Source: Calothrix sp. PCC 7103 (GTDB taxonomy: Bacteria; Cyanobacteriota; Cyanobacteriia; Cyanobacteriales; Nostocaceae). From it: DNA of 64,000 nt. A program made the position numbers and the translations under genes. The DNA is taken from NCBI RefSeq assembly GCF_000331305.1, contig NZ_KB217478.1, positions 2,260,151 through 2,324,150 on the forward strand, in the 5' to 3' direction. Under the pieces are notes generated by a model. The model made no database searches and had not been told where the DNA came from. It was given only the letters and a program-made list of their open reading frames with translations. Of the stretch, positions 54,499 through 63,400 are shown one piece after another; positions within the stretch are counted from its first letter, which is position 1, and each line of letters starts with the position of its first letter.

Positions 54499-55899
54499 TT
54501 AATGAAAAACTAAATTAAAATCAAAATCTGTTTCTGTTGTCAAAGTAGAATATAGTTGTTGTTGTTTTGGCGTTCGTAATTGCAAATTTTTAAGACGTAC
54601 ATAAGGATTATTCTGGATATTTTGGAGTAATATTTCAAAATCTTGAAGTATTCCAGTAATTGTACTTGTATCAAAGCTACTAGAATCGTAAGAAATAGCT
54701 ATTATTAACTCTGTATCTGGATATACAACTATTGTCAGAGGATAATTAGTTTTGTAATATGTTCCAGTATGTTGAAATTTTATATTTCCTTTCCAATTTC
54801 TTAAAAATTGACTAATGGGGTGGTTTTCAACTACAACAATACTTTTAAATAAAGGTAAGTTTCGTGGTACTTCGCTCCATTCTTGAATTTGTGTTAGCGG
54901 AGTGTACTCATAGTGACGCGCGTCAGCTAGTTGAGTTTGAAAATCTTGTAGCCATGATAACAAAAGCTGCTCAGTATCTAACTTGATATAAATAGGCAAG
55001 GTATTAATAAATACACCTACCATTGATTCCGTTCCAGCTAAGTCTACTGGGCGCCCAGTAACGGTACAGCCATAAACAATATTGTTGCAACAAGTATAAC
55101 GACTTAGAAGAATAACCCAGACTGCATGTACTAGTGTAGCGAGCGTGAGATGATGTTGTGTTACTAAAGACTGTAATGCCCTTGTGCTTGCTGTTGATAA
55201 TGTAATTCTCTCTTCATCATACTTTTCTTCTTGGCTAGGTAGTTGGTTAATTTCTATGTAAGTTAGAGGACTAGGTGCTTTGAATCCTTTTAGCGTCTCT
55301 CGCCAAAAAAATTCAGCTTTTGAGATATCCTGTTCTTGCAACCAATCAATGTAATCGCGAAAAGGACGGTTGGGTGCTAAAGACACTTCTTGATTTTCAC
55401 AAAGTGCTATGTAGATTTGTGCAGATTCCTGTAATACGATTGGGATTGTCCAACCATCAATAATAATGTGGTGATGGCTCCAAACAAATTGGTAACAGTC
55501 ATCAGCAAAGCGAATCAAATTTAGGCGCATCAAGCATGGTTGAGAAAAGTCAAAACCTATTTTGCGATCGTTTACAAGAAATGATTCTAATCGTCTTTCT
55601 TGTTCGTTTGGCTCTAAATGGCGCCAATCGTACTGGTTTAAGGGTACTTTAGCTTGCTTGTATACAACTTGCAGGGGATTGTCAATGTCTTCCCAGTAAA
55701 ATCCAGTACGTAAAATCGTGTGTCGATCTACTACTCGTTGCCAAGCTCTTTCAAAAGCATCTACATTAAGATTACCACGTAAAGTAAAGGTATGGTGAAA
55801 AAAGTATAGTGACAATTCAGTAGCGTACAAACTGTGAAAGAGAAGCCCTTTTTGTAAGGGTGTCAGTTCGTATATATCTTCAATATTTTCTGTTTTCAT
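54499..55899 (-). CDS. Stand-alone NRPS condensation domain, active site intact
   Basis: The 466-residue protein is one condensation domain starting MKTENIEDIYELTPLQKGLLFHSLY, with the catalytic motif in WSHHHIIIDGW. The second lobe has YGCTVTGRPVDL and MVGVFINTLPIYIKLD. It overlaps the upstream synthetase gene by four bases (ATGA) and precedes the Dab aminotransferase and the half C-A(Dab)-PCP gene. Its N-terminal form is like C domains that accept a D-configured donor. It is the partner of the incomplete condensation region at 50356. The closely related protein at 39708 has lost the catalytic histidine. Confidence 0.92.
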   Translation of the reverse strand: MKTENIEDIYELTPLQKGLLFHSLYATELSLYFFHHTFTLRGNLNVDAFERAWQRVVDRHTILRTGFYWEDIDNPLQVVYKQAKVPLNQYDWRHLEPNEQERRLESFLVNDRKIGFDFSQPCLMRLNLIRFADDCYQFVWSHHHIIIDGWTIPIVLQESAQIYIALCENQEVSLAPNRPFRDYIDWLQEQDISKAEFFWRETLKGFKAPSPLTYIEINQLPSQEEKYDEERITLSTASTRALQSLVTQHHLTLATLVHAVWVILLSRYTCCNNIVYGCTVTGRPVDLAGTESMVGVFINTLPIYIKLDTEQLLLSWLQDFQTQLADARHYEYTPLTQIQEWSEVPRNLPLFKSIVVVENHPISQFLRNWKGNIKFQHTGTYYKTNYPLTIVVYPDTELIIAISYDSSSFDTSTITGILQDFEILLQNIQNNPYVRLKNLQLRTPKQQQLYSTLTTETDFDFNLVFH

Positions 55900-58800
55900 T
55901 TGCTTTTATTATCACTTGTTAGATTCATTTTGGTGAGAAACTTATCTAATTTTTGTTGACTCAAATTAGCTTTAGGAAAGTCGGAAGGCGTATATTTTTG
56001 TGTTTCGAGAGATAGACAATGAGCAATCAGAGCTTGTAGTGCTGCAATAAAATTACCAGCTAAAGTTTCAATTGTTTCTCGGCGGTGAATACCCTGACTG
56101 TATGTCCAATTAAATTGAAATTGCTCGTTAACAACAATTACATTGACTTCTAGCAAGTAAATTCGGCTTGTATGCTGATTATCCGAAGAATCACTCACCT
56201 CTCGCTCTAAATGAAATAGAGATGGTTCCGAAATCTTTTGCTCAAAAAGACTAAAGTAATTAAAGCTCACTTCCGGCTGAAATTTCGATTGTGCTTCTTG
56301 ATTAGTGCTAGAATCACGCAGCATACCATAGCTAATACTCTTATTTGCAATCTGACGAAGTTTCTCTTTTACTGCTATTAAAGCATTTTCTGAATGAGCA
56401 GCACCTGTTATGTCTAAGTGTAGTGGGACGCGAGTTGTAAACCCACCCACTGTGTGGGAAAGGTTAACATCTTTGAAAATTTTTTCTCGGACATTACCTT
56501 TCATATCTACCCATAGTGTTTGTTCTCCTGTCCACTTTGCAAAAGCTTGCACTAATGCTGTGAGTAAAAGATGATTTATCTGAGTATTATAAGCTTTGTG
56601 TACATCCTTGAGTAGGGCTTGCGTTTCTTTTTTATCTAGATAAAATGATACGACATCAGCATCTATGACTCTGTTTTCTCCTCTCAAATAATCGACTGGC
56701 AAACTCTGGAACGGTTTTTGTATTTCAGCTAACCAGTATTCATATTCTTTTTGAGCCTCGGCAGATTGCGAATAAGCTTGTAAATATTGTAACCATGTTT
56801 GAAATGAAGTAGTTTTATCTGGTAAATGTATTGCTTTGCCCTGACTGATTTGCTGATAAGCTGTTTGCAAGTCTTCGAGCAAAATTCGCCAAGAGATATC
56901 ATCAACTACCAGTGTCACAGTAATTAAGAGGTAGCTTGTTTTTTGCGCTCCCAAATCAAAGAAAGTAACCTGTACAAGTGGTTCTTGAGATAAATGTAAA
57001 CTTGTTTGTTGTTGTACAATCGCTGACTCAATAGCTAATTTTTGCGCTTGTTCCGGTAGCTCCGACAAATCCACTCGTTTAAATACCATTATATCATTGG
57101 CAGTAGCCTGAGTTGGTTGCCAGCTAGATTCCTGCTGAATAAAACGCAGTTGAAATACATCATGGTACTCAAGCAAATGCTGTATAACCTGCTCCAACAA
57201 ATTAGGATTATATATTTGCCGCATTTCCAGTAGTAAAGACTGGTTTGAGTTATTCTGTGCCAAAAACCAATCCTTAATAGGTGTTTGGATAGTTTGAGGT
57301 ACGTATGCAGCTGTTGCCAATTCGGCAATTGTTTTATGTTGAAACAACTGTCGAGGTGTCAAATTAAGACCAGCTTGGTTCGCTTTAGCAATAACCTGAA
57401 TGGCAATAATGGAATCTCCTCCTAACTCAAAGAAATTGTCGTGAACACCGACTTTATCAATGCCAAGCACTTCTACCCATGTTCGAGCTAAAATTTCTTC
57501 TACTGGGGTGGAAGGAGGCACAAAACTTGATTCTATTAGCTGTATCCGGTCGGGAACTGGCAATGCTTGACGGTCTAGCTTCCCATTCGGTGTCAAGGGT
57601 AGAGTCTCTAAAATTACAAAAGCCGTTGGCGCCATATAGTTCGGCAACTTTGACTTTAAAAAGCGGCGTAGTTCGGAAATAGTAAGTGTTTGTTCTGGAT
57701 GGAAAGTTATGTATGCTACTAAATTTTTCTTTTCTGCTACATCCTCTCGAACAATAACCACACTTGCAAATATTGCTGGGTGTTGGTTTAGTACCGCTTC
57801 AATCTCACCAATTTCAATACGGAAACCTCGTACTTTTACTTGGTCATCAATTCTTCCAAGATATTCTATATTTCCATCTGGTAAATAACGTGCTAAGTCG
57901 CCAGTTTTATATAAACGCTCGCCAGAGATGTTGGTAAAGGGGTTAGGAATAAATTTTTTAGCAGTTAAATCAGGACGATTAAGATACTCCCTGGCTATAC
58001 CAGCACCTCCTATATACATTTCTCCACAAACCCCAATACTTACTGGTTGCATTTGAGCATCTAGCAAAAAACACTGTGTGTTTGCGATTGGGCGACCAAT
58101 GGTTACAATACTGTCCCCTTTGTTAATCAGGGCGTAGGTTGAATAAGTTGTGCTTTCAGAAGGACCATATAAATTATAAATTTGCTGAATAGTACTATGC
58201 TGATAAATTTGCTGCACAAGACTATTTTGGAGTGCTTCACCTGCTAAGTTAATTGTGCTGACTGAGGCTGGTATTGCTTTTATTCTCAGTAACTCAGCGA
58301 TGACTGAGGGAACCGTATTAATTAAGGTGACTTCATTTGCCGCAAGCAAATTAGGTAATGAGAGTGCATTCTCCACTAAAATTACCTTGCCACCCCAGCT
58401 TAGAGTTCCAAAAAGTTCAAAGACCGATAAATCAAAACAAATAGAAGTTGATGCCAAAACACCAGCAAGTTGTTCTGTGCTAAAGATTGTTTTTACCCAA
58501 TACAAGAAAGCAACTGTGTTACGGTGTTCTACGACAACTGCTTTCGGTTTTCCTGTAGAACCAGATGTGTAAAGAATGTAACTAGCATTTTTTGGTAAAA
58601 CCTGACTACTGAGATTTTCCTTGTTTTCGTGATTAATAATTTCCCAATCGTCGTCTAAACAGACAACTTTGGCTTTTAGCTCTGGCAGTTGAGTGAGTAA
58701 TGCAGTTTGGCTAAGTAATATTGGCGTTTGGGCATCTTGCACCATAAAAGCCAAGCGCTCTTGGGGATAATTGGGGTCTAAAGGTACGTAAGCTCCGCCA

Positions 58801-60434
58801 GCTTTGAGAATTGCTAGTAACCCTATTATCATCTCTAAAGAGCGCTCAACACAAATCCCCACTAGTTTCTCTGGTTCTACTCCCAGCTTTTGTAAGTAGT
58901 GGGCTAGTTGATTCGCTTTTTGGTTGAGTTCTCGATAAGTTAATTGCTGGTCTTTTAGCTGGTCTTTTAATATTACCGCCACAGCATCAGGTGTTTTTTC
59001 TACCTGAGCCTCAAATAGTTGATGAATGCACTGCCCTTGAGGATACGCAATTTTTGTATTATTCCACTCCACTAATAGTTGGTGTTTTTCAGCTTCTGTT
59101 AAAAGCGACAACTCCTTGAGGCATTGTTGAGGATTTGCAATCATTGCTTTGAGCAAGGTTTCAAGATGTCCCAATATTCGACAAATGGAAGCACTATCAA
59201 ACCGCTCACCTTCATTGTAGGCAATATCAAGCAACAATTCTTTACCCGGCATAACAGTCAACGTCAGAGGATAGTTAGTCCTTTCAAAGCGATGAACAAC
59301 ACTGATTTCTAGGTTTAAATCTGATTCTAGTGAGGAAATTGCTTCTATGGGGTAGTTCTCAAAAACCACAATACTCTCAAATAGAGGTTGGTCTTTGGCA
59401 ACCTCACTCCATTTTTGGATTTCTAGTAGGGGGCTATACTCGTACTGACGCGCTTCAACTTGCTGATTTTGCAGTTGCTGAAGCCAAGGTAAAAGCAACT
59501 CATCAAATGATACCTGTACTCGCGTTGGCAATGTATTAATAAACAGCCCTACCATTGAGTCAGCGCCAGTTAAGTCAAGGGGACGACCGGAAACAGTTGT
59601 TCCAAAAATTACATCATGCTGACCACTATAACGACTCAGTAGCAAAGCCCAAGCTCCTTGCACCAATGTATTCAGCGTCAGTGAATGCTGTTGAGCAAAA
59701 GACTTTAGTGCGTTTGTAGTTGCAATCGATAACCGAATTTGTTGCTGATTATAGCTTTCTTCTTGGTCGGGTAATTTGGATACCCCCAAAATTGATGTGG
59801 GAGCTTGCACATTACGTAGTTGTTCTTGCCAAAAAGCTTGTGCTGCTGACAAGTTCTGCTGTTGTAGCCAAGCAATGTAATTCCGATAGGGGTGGGGTTG
59901 TGCCAGAGAAAGGTTGTCACCCTGAGATAATTTTTTATAAGAAGCAATAACTTCTTTAAAGATTATAGATACAGACCAACCGTCTAAAAGTAGATGGTGA
60001 TGGCTCCAAATAAAGTAATAACTTGTCTTTTTTAATTTGATTAAGGTGAAGCGCATCAGTGGTGCGCGCGTAAGTTCAAAGCCTTGCTGGCGATCACTTT
60101 GCAGTAAAGTCTGGAGTTTTTCCTGTTGTTTTTCTGGAGGTATTGTTTCCCAGGAATCCTCTACCCACGGGAGTGTTATTTGGCGCCCCACCACTTGCAA
60201 TGGCTTTTCCAAATTATCCCACACAAAGGCGGTACGTAAAACTGGATGACGAGAAATTACCCATTCCCAAGCTTGGCGAAATGCTTGAGCGTTGAGTTGA
60301 CCGTGGAGTTCAAAACTTATTTGTTGGACATATACACCCGATGTTGGTGCATACAGGCTATGGAATAGTATCCCCTGCTGCATAGGGGACAAAGGATAGG
60401 CATCTTCAATATTTTTGAAGTTCATGGTGTTCAT
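55896..60434 (-). CDS. NRPS: C-A(Ala)-PCP-E (E domain active site degenerate)
   Basis: The 1512-residue protein has a condensation domain (about residues 5-440; PLSPMQQGILFHSLY, SHHHLLLDGWS) and an adenylation domain (about 460-960) with YTSGSTGKPKA, FDLSVFELF, TLINTVPSVI, NLAGEAL and NLYGPSESTTYS. The specificity positions D-L-F-N-N-A-L-T-Y match the alanine code known from microcystin synthetase. The carrier is FFELGGDSIIAIQV. An epimerization domain (about 1055-1490) follows, but its motif reads VTLVVDDISW where active domains have HHLVVDGVSW. It ends in a docking tail DFPKANLSQQKLDKFLTKMN. Alanine may therefore stay L. Confidence 0.92.
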   Translation of the reverse strand: MNTMNFKNIEDAYPLSPMQQGILFHSLYAPTSGVYVQQISFELHGQLNAQAFRQAWEWVISRHPVLRTAFVWDNLEKPLQVVGRQITLPWVEDSWETIPPEKQQEKLQTLLQSDRQQGFELTRAPLMRFTLIKLKKTSYYFIWSHHHLLLDGWSVSIIFKEVIASYKKLSQGDNLSLAQPHPYRNYIAWLQQQNLSAAQAFWQEQLRNVQAPTSILGVSKLPDQEESYNQQQIRLSIATTNALKSFAQQHSLTLNTLVQGAWALLLSRYSGQHDVIFGTTVSGRPLDLTGADSMVGLFINTLPTRVQVSFDELLLPWLQQLQNQQVEARQYEYSPLLEIQKWSEVAKDQPLFESIVVFENYPIEAISSLESDLNLEISVVHRFERTNYPLTLTVMPGKELLLDIAYNEGERFDSASICRILGHLETLLKAMIANPQQCLKELSLLTEAEKHQLLVEWNNTKIAYPQGQCIHQLFEAQVEKTPDAVAVILKDQLKDQQLTYRELNQKANQLAHYLQKLGVEPEKLVGICVERSLEMIIGLLAILKAGGAYVPLDPNYPQERLAFMVQDAQTPILLSQTALLTQLPELKAKVVCLDDDWEIINHENKENLSSQVLPKNASYILYTSGSTGKPKAVVVEHRNTVAFLYWVKTIFSTEQLAGVLASTSICFDLSVFELFGTLSWGGKVILVENALSLPNLLAANEVTLINTVPSVIAELLRIKAIPASVSTINLAGEALQNSLVQQIYQHSTIQQIYNLYGPSESTTYSTYALINKGDSIVTIGRPIANTQCFLLDAQMQPVSIGVCGEMYIGGAGIAREYLNRPDLTAKKFIPNPFTNISGERLYKTGDLARYLPDGNIEYLGRIDDQVKVRGFRIEIGEIEAVLNQHPAIFASVVIVREDVAEKKNLVAYITFHPEQTLTISELRRFLKSKLPNYMAPTAFVILETLPLTPNGKLDRQALPVPDRIQLIESSFVPPSTPVEEILARTWVEVLGIDKVGVHDNFFELGGDSIIAIQVIAKANQAGLNLTPRQLFQHKTIAELATAAYVPQTIQTPIKDWFLAQNNSNQSLLLEMRQIYNPNLLEQVIQHLLEYHDVFQLRFIQQESSWQPTQATANDIMVFKRVDLSELPEQAQKLAIESAIVQQQTSLHLSQEPLVQVTFFDLGAQKTSYLLITVTLVVDDISWRILLEDLQTAYQQISQGKAIHLPDKTTSFQTWLQYLQAYSQSAEAQKEYEYWLAEIQKPFQSLPVDYLRGENRVIDADVVSFYLDKKETQALLKDVHKAYNTQINHLLLTALVQAFAKWTGEQTLWVDMKGNVREKIFKDVNLSHTVGGFTTRVPLHLDITGAAHSENALIAVKEKLRQIANKSISYGMLRDSSTNQEAQSKFQPEVSFNYFSLFEQKISEPSLFHLEREVSDSSDNQHTSRIYLLEVNVIVVNEQFQFNWTYSQGIHRRETIETLAGNFIAALQALIAHCLSLETQKYTPSDFPKANLSQQKLDKFLTKMNLTSDNKSK

Positions 60435-60439
60435 CCCCC

Positions 60440-63400
60440 TTAAAAAGAAATTTTGCCCAAAGCTTGATTAAGTGTGTCTTGGCTCAGTTGCACCAATGGG
60501 AAATCTGAAGGGCTAACAGCACCTACATTAGGTGATTGACAGTGGTTAATAATTGCACGCAGCATTTTCACAAATTCTTCAGCCAACGCTTCAATTGTGG
60601 TACGTCGATATAAATTTTTACTGTAAGTCCAGTTTACTTGCAGATGTTTTTGGGAAATACCTGCGTTTATCTCCAACACGTGAGTCCTCAAGTTCGTCGG
60701 ATTCCGTTCCATACCCTTATACCCCGGATATAATCTAAATAAAGAAGGCTCAGGTAGAACTTGGTCGAACTGCCCTAAATAGTTGAAAATTACTTCAGGT
60801 TTGAGGTCAGGTTGTGTTTTATCAGTAATTTCACGGCTATTCTTTAAATAAAGTAATATACCGTATCCGATACCTCGTTGAGGAATATTTCGTAGTTGTT
60901 CTTTAATTGCCAGCAGGAATTCTCCACAGTCAGTCGTTTTTTCTGAATTTAATAAAACTGGAAATATCGATGTGAACCAACCCACTGTCCGCGATAAATC
61001 TAAATCGTCAAACAGTTCTTCTCGTCCATGACCTTCTAAGTCAATTAGCAGTGAGGATTGTCCTGTCCACTGGGCAAATGTTTGTACTAAAGCCGCAAGC
61101 AAAACATCATTAATCTGAGTTCGATAAGCAGCTGGTACGTCTTGTAACAAAGCTTGAGTCTCTTTCATGTCAAGGCTTACCGAAACAGTGCGAGCTTTCG
61201 CTTCGGTATTTTCTCCCCCTGGATAATCGACTGGTAGGGGTGCAACTGGTTGGTTAAGAACTTTTTGCCAGTAATCAAACTCTGAATGCAAAATTGGAGA
61301 TTGAGAATACTCTAATAGTTTTTGCGACCACTGCTTGTAGGAAGTGGTTTTAGCTGGTAACTGAATTGTTTGGCGCCGACTTAGTTGCTGATAAGCTGTT
61401 TGCAAATCTTCAACCAAGAGGCGCCAAGAAACACCATCGACAACTAAATGATGAATTACCAAAAGCAAACGACTGTAACGTTCCGCTCCTAGATCGAAGT
61501 ACGCAACCCGTAGTAAAGGAGCTTTGGATAAATTAAAACTTGCTTGAATGTCGTTTGCTGCGGTAATGATGGCAGCTTCTTGCTCTGGGTATGACAGGTT
61601 TGATAAATCTAAGCTTGTCACTGGTATATAATCATCTGGAAGAGAAATAACTGCCTTCCAGTCCATTTCATCTTGTGTAAAACTTAATCGTAGTACATCA
61701 TGATGTTGGATGAGAGAACGTACTACTTCTGCAAGTAACACAGGATCGAGCGGCTGACGCACTTCCAACAACAATGACTGGTTCCAATGATGGACATCGA
61801 GCAAATTTTGAGCAAACAACCAGTGCTGAATGGGTGTTAGCGGAACTAAGCCTGTTACTAATCCTTGTTCAGCTGCTATTTGCTTGCTCACACCAGCTAC
61901 TGCTGCTAATTGGGCAATAGTTTGGTATTGAAACATTTGCTTAGGAGTTAAATACAACCCCGCTTGCTTGGCTTTGGATATTACTTGAAGACTGAGAATA
62001 GAGTCTCCACCTAATTCAAAGAAGTTATCGTTTATACCTACTTTTTCTAATCCTAATACTTGTGTCCAAATAGCAGATAACTGTTTTTCAATGCTAGTTT
62101 CAGGGGCGGTAAAAACTGATTCTATTGGTGTTTCGCCATCTAATGTTGGTAAAGCCTGACGATTTAGCTTTCCGCTAGGGGTTAAAGGCATCGTCTCCAA
62201 AAATTTGAATACAGTAGGAACCATGTATTCTGGTAACTTCTCTTTTACAAAGCGGCGTAGATCATGACTAATACTTAAGTTCTGATTAGTATTATTAATT
62301 TCATTGTTGATATTATTATCTTCCTGCCTAGTAACTATATAAGCTACCAAGCGTTTATTTCCAGCTTTTTCTTCTCGTGCTAATACCGCAGCTTCTCGCA
62401 CAAATGGATGTTGATTTAGCGCCGCTTCTATTTCTCCAAGCTCAATACGGAATCCCCGCACCTTCACTTGGTCATCCATCCGTCCCAAAAATTCAATGGT
62501 TCCATCTGACAGATAACGAGCTAAGTCTCCTGTTTTATACAAACGCTCTGATTGTGAATTATTAGGTTTGTGATTAAATTCAATATCCTCACATTCAAAA
62601 TTAGTGAAAGGGTTGGGAATAAATTTCTCGGCTGTGAGTTCAAAATTGTGCAAATACCCTCTACCAACTCCTACACCACCAATGTACAGTTCACCTGTAA
62701 CTCCAATAGGAACGGGGTTAAAATTCCGATCCAGCAAATAAATTTGAGTATTGGCAATCGGACGACCAATGGGGACTGTCTGACGGTAAGTATTATTGGG
62801 CGAACATTTCCAGTGGGTAACATCAACCGCAGTTTCCGTTGGTCCGTATAGGTTGTATAGTTCGGCTTCTAAATGAGTAAAGAAACGTTGTTGCAGTTCT
62901 ACTGATAGCGCTTCGCCACTGCAAATCACCCGTTTGATAGATTTACAATTTTCCAAACCTTCTACTTCTAAAAATGCTTGCAGCATGGAAGGAACGAAAT
63001 GTAAGGTGGTGATTTGCTGTTGTGCAATCAAGTTGATTAAATAATTGGGGTCTTGATGTCCACCTGGTTGAGCTATTACTAAACGCGCGCCTGCCAGCAA
63101 AGTCCAGAAAAACTCCCAAACTGACACATCAAAGCTAAAAGGTGTCTTTTGCAACACACAATCTGTTGTTGTTAATTGATATGTATCTTGCATCCACAGT
63201 AAGCGATTGCAAATACCTCGGTGGGTATTCATTGCTCCCTTCGGTTTTCCCGTAGAGCCAGATGTATAAATTACATAAGCAAGGTTTTCTGGGGTGATAT
63301 TGCAAACTGGGTTTTCTAAGCTTTCGTGGGCGATTTGCTCTAAATTGGTATCCAGGCAAATTACTTCAGTGATAACAGGAAACTTCTCAACTAAGTGCTG

